This document shows, one piece after another, positions 11,201-31,537 of a DNA stretch of 64,000 nt. Within the stretch, counting starts at the first letter, position 1, and each line of letters starts with the position of its first letter. The DNA comes from Anthopleura xanthogrammica (Eukaryota; Cnidaria; Anthozoa; Actiniaria; Actiniidae). The position numbers and the translations under genes were made by a program. Where the stretch lies: contig OZ025209.1 in NCBI GenBank assembly GCA_964019055.1, forward strand, positions 5,301,071-5,365,070, read 5' to 3'. The notes below the pieces were generated by a model. The model worked only from the letters and a program-made list of their open reading frames with translations. It was not told the origin of the DNA and did no database searches.

Positions 11201-14200
11201 CACACCTATACATGAATTACTTTCTACGATAGCAGATACTTACGTTAGGATAAGGGAATTCAAAGGTGATGTAAGTGTACATGTCTTTAGCAGAATAACC
11301 TGTAAAGAGATGGATGAATAGTTGAGTATATGACATTAGTGAAACCAAGGTTACCAAGGGAAGAAAGATTAAAGGTGGGGGAAAAAAGGAAAGGAAAGTA
11401 GAAGAAAGGAAAAAGAAAGGTAAGGGATGGAAAGGAAAGGAGAGGAAAGGAAAGGGAAGAGAAGGAAAGGAAAGGGAAGGGGAAAAAGGAACACAAATTT
11501 CTTAGGAGTTTTCCTTTTGACAAAACAATGCAAGTAAAGATTGGAAAGAATCTAACTTTTTACCAATATTTTACATACCAGAGGGTAGTGGCACATTAAG
11601 ACATCTAACAATTTCTATTTCAACTTCTGAATCACTAAGTTCTGGAAAGGAGCTAAAATACACAACAAGATCATTAAAACAGAATCAGAAAAAAATTAAT
11701 TATACATCACTACTGAAGGCCATACAGTACCTACACTGTACTTACTTTACAACAGTAAATGTCTTGTCCTCATAGTGGAATCTGGGGGGTGGGTCTTTGT
11801 GCTTCTTTGCACTTTTAACAGCATCTAGATCTTGATGAAGATTTTTGGCCATCTTTTCATACCTAGTCAAAAATAAATAAAATTTAAAATTATTACATTT
11901 TAAACATTTGTTTTGATTTTCTTCAAGAAATATCGATGGTTGGAAAAGCCATGTCAAACACATGAAAGAATGTACTTTAAATGAAAAATAATTTTATCCA
12001 CTTCTTTGGATATCCAGACTTACATTTTAGCACTACTTAAATCTCCTAGTTTCTGGTAATGTTTGCCATTCTTGATGCACATCTTTAAAAAGAGAGAATT
12101 GGAGAAATTAGAATTGGAATCAGAAGGATTGAAAGATTTTCTTTCTTTGGCTTGCACTTGACTTGCATTTTCATGCATGACCTGCTTCTTATTCTGACAA
12201 GAGTGACAACACACCTCAGTCTGTTTGATAAGAGAATCTTCTAGTCTTGCATACAGTTCTGTTATTTCTTCAGGTGTTCTTGGGTTCGGCAAACAATCCT
12301 TTGTCTCTACCATGACATAGTTAGCAGATGCAGTAGGTGCTGGTCCTTGGGAGGTCAGAGGTGATGGCGGAACCTGTAATAGACATAAGGTTATAAGACA
12401 AGACTTGTCCTCTAAAGAAGGATATTATTTTACTACAAGCAATTTGCCGTTTGAACTTACAGATGAAAGATCAACTCTCAATCCATTACTTGCATTCTCA
12501 ATCATTGGATCAAGCCCCTGATAAAATACAATTAACATACAATGAGAAGTGTTACAGTAGGCTTGCATCAAAACCTTATATCAAGGGTGGTGTAGTGGTA
12601 GTGCACTTGCCTCTCATCTCTGGGTTCTCTGGTTAAATTTTTGGACTTGGCATTACGTGTGAGTAGGGTTTGTTAGTCTCTTCCTTGATTCAAGGGTTTT
12701 TCTCCAGGTTCTCTGGGTTTTCTCCCTCCACAAACCCTAAAATACTAAATTCAATCTGTGAGTTAGCCATGCCCTGATTTTGATCATCTCAGAGTTTGTC
12801 TCAGGGTTCAATCTGAGTTAGCCATGCTACCTTTGACATTCTCAACCATTGCTTTGCCTCCTCAATGTCTCCTTGTTTCTTAGCATTTAGCGCAGCTGTC
12901 TTAAACTCCTTCTGTCTTTCTAATAGAAAGTTTAACTGCTGCTCATTGCGCCCCTGCCTGGTTAGTGAGCCATGCTGCTGTTGCTGCTGTGGTGGAGGCT
13001 GTGTTGCTGGTTTTGGTATCTGCACTTGTAGTTTTGGTGCTTGTGGTTCAGATGCAGTGGCTGGCCCCTCTGCCTGTTTATATCAAAGCAAAGCAAAGAA
13101 AAACATCTTCTTAAAAGTGCCTATCCAGGGTTCAAAATAACAGTCAATGTCTGGCCAAATTTGGTACTTGACCGGTCAAATACGGTTTTAAACAGACATG
13201 TTGACCGGTCCTATTTGGAAAAAAACTCATACGCCGGACATCTTGACCAGCATATTACTGGCCATTATTTTGAGCCCTGCCTATCAATGTAAGACCATTT
13301 TTATATATTTCTACATCATAAAAATAATATGAAATATTTGTAAATAATAAACAAAAAAATAAAATAAAGTTTTGATCTAGTTAAAAGAGCTGTTTTGGGA
13401 TTCCTGTCTCAAAATTACCACCTGACTGAAACTTACCTGGGCACTTGGTTGGGGTGCTGGTTTTCCAGGAAGTGGTATATCTTCAAATCCAGGTGGTGTC
13501 GGCAGTTCTTCAAAATCAATAGGCCGTCCTGCTTTGTTAGCTTTTATTGCATCTTCATATTGCTAGAAAAGTACATAAAAATTGATGAGGGAGAGATCCT
13601 GGAGGCTTATTGTGCATCCTGCTAATTATGTATGCACGTTTTTAAACCTTATGCTACAAAGATAAGAGAGATTGAGAGGAAACAAGCACTTGAGAGGATC
13701 TCTCCCTTGCTGGCAGGCCACTAACAAAACATGACTCCCATCTGGAGTTTCAATTATTTTCTGAGAAAAATTACATGTAGATTGATGAAGTCTCTAAAAC
13801 ATGACTAGTTCTAATACAACAGAGTGACAGGTCTGTAGATACCTTCACAATTCTACCCATCCTTCTAGCCTTACTACCATTCCCTTCCTCCTTAGCTTTG
13901 CTTGCAGCCTGCTGGTACTTTGCCAGTCTTTGCTGAAGAGCTTCATTGACATCCTTGGGTGGTGGTGGGATCCCTGCATCACTGGACTGGCTTGGCTGGT
14001 CAGGCTGGGTGCTTGATCCTGGTTGGGGTTCTGATGTTGGGCTGCCTGACTGTTGTCTGGACTCTGTTTCTGGTTTTTGAGCAACTAGAAGAACAATAGA
14101 TGATAAACAGCAGATGTTATCCCAAACATTAACTTAGAGGAGTAATAGTAATGTGGAAACCTCAATATCATTTACAAATTTTCATTAACAAAGCTGTTAA

Positions 14201-17200
14201 CAGTGGTGCATGATGACGAGGATGACGAGGATGGTGATGCTGATGATGGTGAAGATGATGATCGATCAGATCATTATAGATATATTATTAACAGATAATA
14301 CCTGCAGTAGTAGCAATAGTAGGTTCAGGTGGCAAGGACGATATATCAACAGCCTGGTCGTTGGAGACACTTTCCATCATGACACCAATTTGCTATAAAA
14401 AAAAAGAAGGAAACAAAAAATGAATGCAACAAAGTGAGGGTTGGCTCAGTTGGTAAGAGCATTGGTTTGTTGTGCAGGTCGTGGTTCGAGTCCCAGCCCG
14501 ACCAACACTCAGGGTCTTAAAATAACTTCAAGAGAAAGAGCTGCTTCTGTAATAACATCTAAAAATGGTTAGACTTTCGAGTGGCTCGGATGACCACTTT
14601 AAATGGCAGTCCTGTCTCTCCACACTTTATCACTAAGCACTATACCTCATACTAACTACAGTACCTCTCATCATTGTAAAGTGTCTTTGATTATTCACAT
14701 AGAAAAGGTGCTGTATAAATCATAGATCATGTTACACATTATCCATACCTTGGAAACCACAAGAAACTGCTTGGCGTGTGCAATGTCCCCAGACCTTTTG
14801 CATGTCAGCGCAGCTACCTTATACTGGTTCTGTCTTGATTTCAATAGCGCAATACTTAGTTCTTTCTCAGCACTTGATGGCTACGAAAACAAACATAACC
14901 ATATAAGCTAATATAACCGTTACAAAAATTATATTATCATGTTAAAATATATTTTACACCATACTTATTAGAGAATATGAAAAAATTCTCTGTAAAACAT
15001 GTAGAGTGCCTTAGCTTGTTGCAATGGTAATTAATAAGTATGAAAACTCTCAGTATAAAGTGTAAATGTGCCTTGGTTTGTTGCCATGGAAATGTATGTT
15101 TACTAAAATCTTAAATTGTTATTACACAAGCTATCGGTAGCTGTTCACATGCCATGAATTAAAAAAATGTAAGTATACATTATGGGAAGCACGGGTGACG
15201 TAGTGGTGAGAGCGCTTGCCTCTCACCAATGCGACCCGGGTTCAAGCCCCGTGGGCTCAGTGTTGAATGTGAGTAGAGTTGGTTTTCTCCTGTGCTTTGA
15301 GAGTTTTTCTCCAGGTTCTCTGGTTTTTCTTCCTCCACAAAAATCAACTTCCAAATTCTAATTTGATCTATTGGTTGGCTTGAAATTGGGTCCTTGACGT
15401 GTAAGGCTTTCCGTCCAACTCAGAGTGGTAAAGTTTGTAGCTTTTTTAGATATATTTTTTACATACCTTTACTTCTTTGCTTTCATCTTTGGTAGTGGTG
15501 GTATTTTGGGGTATGTTGTCACTGCTTGGAGTTGCTGTACCAAAAAAACAAGTTTAGACATTTAGTTCATAAGTACTGTAAACATTACATCAGTTTGTAT
15601 GATCCGTAGTCCCAAATGCAATGTTTGGTTCAAAAGATGATAACAATTTCATTCCAAATGGTTTCCGCATGAAAACATAGGTCTAATAGAGCAGATTTCA
15701 TATGAGTGTGAAAAGTCATGACAACAGCATGGTTATACGTTACGGCATGGAGCAGACACTGCACCAAAATAATGTTGAATGTTTTCATACATGGCATGGC
15801 ACTGACATGGTCACAGCAAGGCACAGTCTGTGTCGTAAGTTTTTCATAATCATATGAAAACTGCTGTAGGATAACCATCAAAATTTGTGATTGTACCTTT
15901 TACTTTGGGTGTGTCTGCAGGCCCTGGAATACGAGGAGCAGCAGGAGACTGAGATGGTGCAGAAGGCTGAGGTGGTGCAGATGATCCTGTAGCCACTTCA
16001 GGTGGTAGCTCATCCAGATTGACTGATTTACCTGCTTTACACTGCTTAATCATCTGTTCTATTTGCTAAGAAAAAAAATAATGAAACAAAAAATGAGAAA
16101 GAAAATGAAAACTGTGTTTGAACTTTTCTTATATCTAAAAGAGGTACCACAGAGAGGGCAGGGCCAAGAGGGGAGGGCTATAGCTTGCACCCTTTTTTTG
16201 CAAATATCTACTAAGTAAACAAACCTTTAGGCCTCTACCATATCTTTTTGCTTTAGAAGTTTCACCAGACTTTTCAGCATTTCCTATTGCTGTTTGGTAC
16301 ATTTTCTCTCTAGCTTGCACTTGTTCCAACACTGGCGATGACGAGGACGATTCCTTCAACATTAATTCAAATAATGTTACTATGGTGTCACAGAACCAGA
16401 ATGTTGTAAACTATGATATATAATACAGAATATTTCTAAAGTAACCAGGGACAACAGTGTTTTTGAAAGTGGGGATGGGGGGAGGGGGGCTCAATCACAA
16501 CACAGGCAACCCACTTTAAAAAATTTAGCCTTGCCTTGGAAATGTAAAATTTTGCTTTGACAAGCATGATTGTTGTTAATAGTTCCACCAACAAATATAT
16601 TTCTCAAAAATAAGTTAGAGGCCTACATCATCCACAGCCCCCTGTCTCCCCCTCCTCCATCCCTGGTAACACAATCCCAAAAGGTTACTATGGTAACAAA
16701 GAACTTGATGTTACTATGGTAACACAGAACAACTTCATCTTGATCAGTTATAAATGAAGTATGCCTATAAAGATATATCATTGAAAAGCAATAATTTTTG
16801 AGATTGACCATTGACCGGCCGTTATTTTGAGCCCTGTCATACTATACCTGAGGTGGTTGCCCCCTACTAGGCTGCATAATTGGCGTAGGATCATTCTTGG
16901 GTAACACATCCTCCCCTGGAGCTATACTTTGCAGTTCAGCCTATAGAAATAAATAAAATATCATTAGTCTATATTGCACTTGAGCACTTACTGGGTTAAA
17001 TACAAGCACCCTATATTTCCTGTCGACTAACCTTAATGGCCATATAATCTGTCCTAGAAGATCAGCTAATAATTGAACTACTCAAAACATAGAGGTGTGT
17101 TCTATATCCCAGAAGGCATATAGACCTCTTGTAGCATGTTGGAATGCAGCTCAATTTGGAGGACAAAACAACAGATTCCAATTCTCAAGAGATTGAAATT

Positions 17201-18815
17201 ATTTTGTTCTATCCTCCAAATTGAGCCTCTTTGACGTCACACGAAAAGGGTATATGTATTGGAACTAAAACTTACTAGAAGTTCTGGGTTATCTAGATCA
17301 TCATCATCATCTTCATCATCATCATCACCCATTTGCTCTGACAAAAGTAAAATGTATCAATTTATCAATTATTTAAAATGCAAAATTAATTTATCTTAGT
17401 GTATATATAACTCACTTTTTCTACGCTTGTTTTGTCCTTCTCCTTGAAGGGCAGCAAGCTCAGCCTCCAGACTTGCATCATCATCATCACTGTCATCACC
17501 ATCAACATTGATCCCAAAAGTCATATCTTCAGGGTCCATTCCCAGCCCACCAAGCTTGAAGATACCAAATTATGAGAGTTAATAAAATCCATTTAATGAT
17601 AAAACAAATATAATACTTAAGGTGTTTTCCAATCACACAAGTCATGAGAATTTGTACAATTTGATGTTGCAAGAATAGGGTTAAATGATGGATGTCAATC
17701 AAAGTGTTTCCATTACAAAAACACAAAGTTTTCAAGGGCATGTGCATACATACATACATACATGTGCCTATAAAATGTCATGGAAATGTCTTGATTGACA
17801 TCCACCTACTCCATCTTTATGATGGTTTCATGTGTACTATTGAGAATTATAAAATAGTTCAGATATAATGCACGCTCTGATTGGCTGATAGCTGTGTTTA
17901 CATGAGGCTATGTAAACACGGCAATTTCAATATTTTATAAAACAAATAGAAAACATTATGCAGTGTTTACATAGCCTGATATAAACATGAGGGAAGTTTG
18001 GGAGAAGTCAAGAGCTGTTGTGTAAAACCGAGCTGCAGGCGAGGTTTATACAGAGCTCAAGACTTCTCCCAAACTTTCCCGAGTAACAAAAGTATTTGTT
18101 AAGTATTGCAGGGATTGCAGACTTTGTAATATGTGTCCTGGGACCCATGTGACTGGGCATATCAGGGTCGCTAGTAACATATTTGATGGGATTCTAGATT
18201 GTGTTCTTTCGAAAGCAAGGAATTTTGTGTCTTGGCAAGAGATTAAGCTCTTGGGTCCTGGGATGCAAACAAATTGCCAAAATGCATTTTCGTTTTTTGT
18301 TTGTTTGTTTGTTTGTTAATGCAAACCCTGTATTGTAAAATTATAATTTGCATACAATTATTGATAAAATAAATATATCAAAATTAATACACAATTAGAA
18401 TTATTACAGTAAAATCAAATACAAAGGAATTTTCACTGCACAGCTGAAAAATTTGACTGTGACGTAATCTTTCTAAATTTAGGTTATAGCAATGCTGAAT
18501 GATATCCTTGTGTAAAGTGTATAAAATTAAAACTTATCCCATCAGCAATTATTCTTTTAGAGTTATATATTAGTTTAGTTTGAAGTCCAAATGTTTTGCC
18601 CGGCAATTTAAAAGCTTTGTACAAATGTTTCGTTGTAAAACTTGACAGAAATAAGAATTAATTTTCGACCAGAAACAGCGACTAAAATAAGGGTTTATTC
18701 ATTGCTCAAGTAAGCTGTAAAGGATAGTAAACCTAGAGAAAGGACTTACCATGTTAGCCAACTCCTTTTTGTGGTCACCATTGGACTTATTTCCTTCTTT
18801 CTTCTTTTTAAACAT
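2216..18815 (-). CDS. CC2D1: CC2D1 (coiled-coil and C2 domain-containing protein 1, Lgd family), 28 exons
   Basis: Exons, minus order: 18815-18750, 17554-17416, 17337-17276, 16940-16848, 16353-16225, 16065-15897, 15534-15467, 14880-14749, 14392-14302, 14084-13843, 13562-13437, 13073-12831, 12517-12461, 12373-12215, 12082-12024, 11862-11746, 11652-11579, 11299-11244, 10830-10776, 9868-9769, 9125-9035, 8339-8196, 7536-7519, 6648-6593, 3659-3599, 3079-2953, 2602-2526, 2440-2393. All junctions are GT-AG with matching phases, giving about 953 residues (human CC2D1A about 951). Four DM14 repeats lie in exons 5, 8, 10 and 12; the second ends KQFLVVSK, the fourth KQWLRMSK. An acidic N-terminal stretch spans exons 2-3, the C2 domain exons 16-22, and the C-terminal helices the last exons. 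Known role: DM14 binds ESCRT-III CHMP4/Shrub and affects endosomal Notch sorting; CC2D1A is also a reported transcriptional repressor. The final exon is uncertain. Read-through of exon 28 stops at 2216 inside a MITE, and splicing into the MITE (acceptor before 2330) would stop at 2292. Confidence 0.93.
2217..2343 (-). mobile_element. palindromic MITE family R1, copy 1
   Basis: This imperfect palindrome has outer sequence of the gcaaggggtc type and inner arms of the agctcaatttggaggacaaaaca type. It supplies the apparent C-terminal end of CC2D1 (see that gene). Related copies lie at 4019, 17118, 38007, 42013, 44281, 45292, 46371 and 62045. Confidence 0.8.
2688..2853. repeat. foldback element related to 4800-4982
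   Basis: Left arm begins aatagccatcccgaggttgag and contains aactgggtctag. Right arm contains actcgacccagt and ends ctctgaatggctaata. It lies in the CC2D1 intron between exons 26 and 27. The copy at 4800-4982 shares the cccacaatgca and gacccagt segments. Confidence 0.65.
4019..4155. mobile_element. palindromic MITE family R1, copy 2
   Basis: Full-length copy reading gcagcacgtcggaatgcag at the left and agctgctttgacgtcacgtg at the right, with the interior palindromic around ctcaggagattgaaatt. It lies in the CC2D1 intron between exons 24 and 25. Confidence 0.85.
4800..4982. repeat. foldback element, copy 2 of the 2688 family
   Basis: The left half (gagctattctgaggctgagg, tgggtcgagaaggcattg) mirrors the right half (ccaactcgacccag, cccggaatggctaat). 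No open frame of interest. Confidence 0.65.
5955..6135 (-). repeat. tandem array of SINE-tail modules
   Basis: Three consecutive degenerate copies of a unit of roughly 60 bp, reading tgaaacaacctctgggctga then gtcagggcatggctaactca. The same unit forms the 3' end of SINEs elsewhere in the window and is inverted relative to the SINE at 12583. Confidence 0.8.
6982..7162. mobile_element. MITE family R2, copy 1
   Basis: Terminal inverted repeats cagggctcaaaa ... ttttgagccctg bracket a GC-richer interior with many ccggtca/tgaccgg motifs. Other copies are at 13126-13279, 16803-16836 (end only) and 59791-59963. It lies in the CC2D1 intron between exons 23 and 24. Confidence 0.85.
7322..7470. repeat. 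foldback fragment related to 58080-58260
   Basis: It contains tttctcgtggcataccatgg and atccgattagtcacttgtat, followed by the inverted aatacaagtgactcat. The same text occurs in the larger element near 58100. Confidence 0.65.
7615..7850. repeat. foldback element with arms of about 95 bp
   Basis: Left arm 7618-7718 (cacagttccctgcgccatct, gtagccgtgcctttgcatc) and right arm 7750-7845 (gatgcaaaggcacggctac, agatggcgcagggaactgtg) are near-perfect reverse complements with a loop of about 30 bp. It lies in the CC2D1 intron between exons 22 and 23. Confidence 0.85.
8640..8940. repeat. minisatellite, 16-bp unit
   Basis: Degenerate tandem copies of actgtcacggcaccgc fill about 300 bp of the CC2D1 intron between exons 21 and 22. 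All three plus-strand frames are open with His/Thr/Arg-rich text, which is a low-complexity effect and not a gene. Confidence 0.9.
9283..9470 (+). repeat. solo arm related to the 57473-57935 foldback
   Basis: Shares tccacatgaagtgaatagtt, ggtaaaacattt, ttgagtgatgcatctt and atatgttaatgctgtgacgtc with the left arm of the element at 57473. Only one arm is present here. Confidence 0.7.
9476..9655. repeat. foldback element with arms of about 50 bp
   Basis: Left arm attttcgagatgcgcgagcg and atcgcaggcgc are mirrored by gcgcctgcgatat and gctcgcacatctcgaaaat at 9598-9648. A second nested inversion (aaaagaggcattttc / gaaaatgcctcgaga) lies inside. Confidence 0.85.
9985..10580. repeat. cluster of related palindromic repeats
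   Basis: Several segments share gcgcgctctgattggtt and ccgataatcacc motifs. 10314-10372 is an almost perfect palindrome (tatcgatgaatatttacctc and its reverse complement). The cluster lies in the CC2D1 intron between exons 19 and 20 and is probably nested MITE debris. Confidence 0.7.
10915..11190. repeat. tandem repeat, unit 74-79 bp
   Basis: About 3.5 copies start at gctgattggtttatcagata (about 10938, 11017, 11091) with the internal tgtcctagca and tgattggatgaac segments conserved. It lies in the intron between CC2D1 exons 18 and 19. Confidence 0.85.
11370..11485. repeat. purine-rich (GGAAAG)n tract
   Basis: A low-complexity run of ggaaag / gaaagg on the plus strand. The reverse strand is a long pyrimidine tract. 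Intronic in CC2D1. Confidence 0.8.
12583..12829 (+). mobile_element. tRNA-derived SINE, full length
   Basis: A polymerase III A-box-like head (ggtggtgtagtggtagtgca) is followed by a degenerate B box, then a body with ttgattcaagggtttttctc and ctccctccacaaaccct, then two copies of the tail (gagttagccatg, ctcagggttcaatctg). Its 3' end abuts the 5' splice site of CC2D1 exon 12 (exon ends at 12831). Relatives: 24328, 39517, 33385, 49730, 61300 and 63080. Confidence 0.75.
13126..13279. mobile_element. MITE family R2, copy 2
   Basis: Ends cagggttcaaaataac and ttattttgagccctg, with the same ccggtca-rich interior as the other copies. It lies about 50 bp upstream of CC2D1 exon 12 on the transcribed strand. 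Confidence 0.85.
14433..14725 (+). mobile_element. tRNA-derived SINE, second type
   Basis: Head reads gttggctcagttggtaagag (A box) and gtggttcgagtcccag (B box), close to a real tRNA, but continues into an unrelated body that ends with a tgctgtataaatcat tail. This is typical SINE organisation, so it is not called as a tRNA gene. Confidence 0.7.
15183..15430 (+). mobile_element. tRNA-derived SINE, third variant
   Basis: Head gtagtggtgagagcgcttgc and cgggttcaagccccgtg (A and B boxes), then a body with tttctccaggttctctgg and a tail ending near cgtccaactcagag. It lies in the CC2D1 intron between exons 7 and 8. Confidence 0.7.
16803..16836. mobile_element. MITE family R2, end fragment
   Basis: Only the right end (gaccggccgttattttgagc, then cctg) is present, 11 bp from the 5' splice site of CC2D1 exon 4. 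Confidence 0.65.
17118..17252. mobile_element. palindromic MITE family R1, copy 3
   Basis: Contains atgcagctcaatttggagga and tcctccaaattgagcctctt arms. It sits 24 bp from the end of CC2D1 exon 3. Confidence 0.85.
17882..18085. repeat. nested foldback element
   Basis: Two inversions: aggctatgtaaacac / gtgtttacatagcct, and agtttgggagaagtc / gacttctcccaaact. The latter flanks a GC-richer loop. It lies in CC2D1 intron 1. Confidence 0.75.
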
Positions 18816-19362
18816 TTTATAAAATTTACTGAACGACAACAAAACTGCAAAACAAGAAGATGAAGCAACCCATGCCAGGAACTGCCGTGTGTGACCTGGA
18901 GGAATGGGCCTAGTAACAAAGGAAGCCCAAAATTACAAATTAGAATTTTAAAAATGTCTAAATTTTATTCCATTTGCAAATAGATCTATTATTTTCAATA
19001 TGTTATCATTTTTTAAATAAAAATTTTGAAAATTCTAGTAGCTTAGAAATTTAATATAATTTTTGATGTAATAAATGTTATCCAATGACTTTTGAAATAC
19101 TTATTAACATTGAAATACAAGCACAAGAAAGAAATTACCAGAGATAAAATGTTAAAAATCTGATTTTTACTTTAAAAATTTAGCTTTTATAAAGCTAATA
19201 AATTATGCAAATTATTTTGAAATAATCCAGCTGAGCCGAATACTGGTCAGTGGTATATCCCATAAAGTCACTCCAACTTGAAGCAGAAAAGACACGTAAA
19301 TCCAAAATGAAACCCAAAAATTCATCCTTTTAAGAGCAGCTTTGCTTCAAACAGCTATGTAA
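18816..19362. promoter_or_regulatory. shared upstream region of CC2D1 and FAM91A1
   Basis: The two start codons face away from each other with 547 bp between them, so promoters and 5' UTRs of both genes must lie here or in unseen upstream exons. It is mostly AT-rich, with one GC-richer patch near 18860-18910. I see no convincing TATA box or CpG island. Confidence 0.45.
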
Positions 19363-28857
<9,495 letters not shown>

Positions 28858-29857
28858 TAGCAAAAGTTTATAGAGCCTATAAGAAATATCCGATGCCCGA
28901 ATATGGTTATTAGACGCAAAATATTATGGGATGGTTGTAAGGGGGGACTGGTAATGAGTGCTTTTTATGAATGACGTCAATAAGGCTCACTGCTTTAATA
29001 TGCTGTAGCGTCTTTCTTGATTGTCTGTTTCACAGATTTTTTTACTCTTTTGTTTTCGTCCTCCAAATTTATAATGGTCTGGTCTAGTGAGTATTTGAAG
29101 TGACGAAAGCTAAAAATCCAACCGTCTAAAAGTTGTGAAAGTTGTGGAGGCCGTGGAAAGACAAAAAAAAGCTCTAACAGAGTCATCAGAGCTCTTGACT
29201 CAATGCTTAAGTACAAAATTACTTTTCCGATTCTCTCCATATTTGTAAGCTCGACGCATTAGGGCGCGAACCAGTCACATCGCTTGAGACTTAAAGCCAT
29301 CCAATCAGAAACCTGATACACGGCGTCGTCCTGGTCACAGTACGCACGGTTCGTCCGCGACTACAGAATTGATCTCTTCACCTTAGGCGTTTCTTTTGCC
29401 CATTTCAGACGACTTGTCATTCCTTTGTGAGAAGATGTCGTTGTTCATCTAAACAAGTAATTGTTACTCAAAGGAAAGCATGTGGTCTGAAATGGTCAAA
29501 ACATGAAGCCTAACCTAAAGAAACACTTACCTAAAGATTATAGATTACATCGCTCGTCGTGATCAAAAGTGTAGTTGTGGTAGTAGAGATTTGCCTAACT
29601 TGAAGCCGCTCCCTATAAAATGCCCTAAAATTATCAACAAATATTGTATATAAAAAGGAAAAGGAAATTGTGGCGTAAAATAAACTGGATTCGAAGAGAA
29701 GACTGAAAAAAGTGTTTTACTTGTGGAGAGGGGGGGTTGTCATCCTTACCAATTCAGATACCCTATATGTACTAGTAAGCCTTAGTCTCCCCTGATCCAT
29801 GCCTTCGCGGGTGAGAGAGGAAAGATAATAGTTGGAAAAAAACTTAAATAACTCTGG

Positions 29858-29990
29858 CTGTACCACACTCGCGACCCTTGTCTCCCATATTTCTTGTTGA
29901 CCTGAGCAGAGAGAGACCCACGAGGGGGACAGTTCAAAATCAAACTTGCCTCTTTTTTTACTTCAAAATACTTGTTGAAAGTTAATGTGG
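29858..29990 (+). repeat. direct repeat, copy 1 (partner 30265-30410)
   Basis: Contains ttcttgttgacctgagcaga, gagagacccac and acttgttgaaagttaatgtg. The second copy about 400 bp downstream is roughly 90 percent identical by eye. Confidence 0.85.
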
Positions 29991-30264
29991 TAACGAAAAT
30001 AGTCAAGAAAATCGAGTTTTGGAGTGAATATCGAGCCGCGAAGAAAATAGCTAAAATTCCTGTTGTGCTGCCATATATCTCTTATAATTGTGTTCACGGG
30101 TAAGGGAAGGATTAGATGAAGAAAATCTTCAATAGCTCCGCCTGTAACTAAGTTAGAACCGTAGGGTAAAAAGTTTCATCAACTTTGACCATCTGGCATC
30201 CCATCCAGATAGATAGTTTGGTTGTATCGTGCACAACGAAGTAGAATTTAGCCCTGTTTTGGTA

Positions 30265-30410
30265 GCACTCGCAACCCTTGTCTGCCATGTTTCTTGTTGA
30301 CCTGAGCAGAGAGAGACCCACCAGGGGGTCAGTTAAAAATCAAACTTTCCTCTTTTTTTACTTCAAAACACTTGTTGAAAGTTAATGTGCTAACGAAAAT
30401 AGTCAAGAAA
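30265..30410 (+). repeat. direct repeat, copy 2 (partner 29858-29990)
   Basis: Same order of motifs as copy 1, including the tttttttacttcaaaa segment and aacgaaaatagtcaagaaaa. Confidence 0.85.
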
Positions 30411-30679
30411 AAATTCAGTTAGGTTTCTGAAGGTAAAGTACATGAAGTATAAATTGCTTTATCATATGACCGTATTTCACTGTACGCGTGATTCTAAAAA
30501 AAACCTTTGGGGAAAATGTCGTCAGCAAATAAAGTACGCTTTTCCGAAAAGTGTAATAATTTCCCGTTCGGACTCGCCGTTCGGACTCGCTGCCGTCAAT
30601 CATGTAAAAACTACGCATTTTGATTCGCATTTATTAAAAACGCTTTGAAATCGATTTTTTATATGTGGTCATATGATAA

Positions 30680-30832
30680 AATGCTTATTGACTGAGTTAA
30701 GGTCGGTCCGAACGGGAAAATATTTGGCTCTCGGTCCTTGGCACGGAACTCGCTGCGCTCGTTCCGTACTTCAGGACCTCGAGCCAAATATTTTCCCGTT
30801 CGGACCTCCCACTCAGTCAATAAGTACATAAT
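30680..30832. repeat. long near-perfect palindrome (foldback)
   Basis: cttattgactgagtt, gtccgaacgggaaaatattt and ggctctcggtcct are mirrored by aggacctcgagcc, aaatattttcccgttcggac and actcagtcaataag around a short gcgctcgttcc-type centre. Arms are about 70 bp. Confidence 0.9.
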
Positions 30833-31537
30833 ATTAAAAACGATTTGTTATCGTCGCATAATCAACACTTAACACGTACTTAACAAAACTAATATTAGGA
30901 AAAACATATGTCCCGGATCATTTGCGGCCCTTCAACTGCATCATCGTTTCCTCCACGTCATACCGCCAAAAAAAAAAAAAATTTCTTCTTTTTTTAATAT
31001 CTTTTTTTCTGTATAATTTCTTATCTGTCTGATAATAATTTTTAGCGCAAATGATTATGACAAATCGCTCGACAGCACTAATAATACCTTGTTAAAGTTA
31101 ATTAGGTGATGAAAGTAGCAGCCATTTGTTTGCACTTTGTCTGGTCGACGCAAGACACTGACCCAAACCTAAACTGCGATTCTGCTATGATGAATACATA
31201 CAACTTTAAATAAATGAACTAAACACTTAGTTAAGCATAATTACAGGATTATTTGAACAAAAGGTACTCAAATCCAATGTTTATTTAACTTGCTATAGGC
31301 TAATTCTTCTTGAAGGATAAATGAGTTGAACAAGACCCAAGGGAACTAACGGTAGCACAGAGTGTCATGACAACAAAGAAAATTGATATCAAGTGAAATT
31401 AAAACTTGAAACGAGGTCAGTGAACTGGTTGAACAAAGTCTTTGAATTACGTGTGACTGGAGTGAGGAATGAGCATTAAACACGTACCGTAGCTACGAAC
31501 GCCATCTGAGTACTGAACTGAGCAACGACGAGGAGAG

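Larger units (their letters stand above)
28858..31537. other. intergenic region, repeat-rich
   Basis: Between the FAM91A1 stop and the 226-residue gene. It contains a duplicated block (29860 and 30265), a long palindrome at 30680-30832 and AT-rich DNA. I see no convincing exon. FAM91A1 3' UTR probably occupies the first few hundred bases. Confidence 0.6.

Noticed and set aside
14433..14520. tRNA-like sequence with A and B boxes
   Set aside because: It continues directly into a SINE body with a tgctgtataaatcat tail, and the acceptor pairing is imperfect. It is treated as a SINE head.
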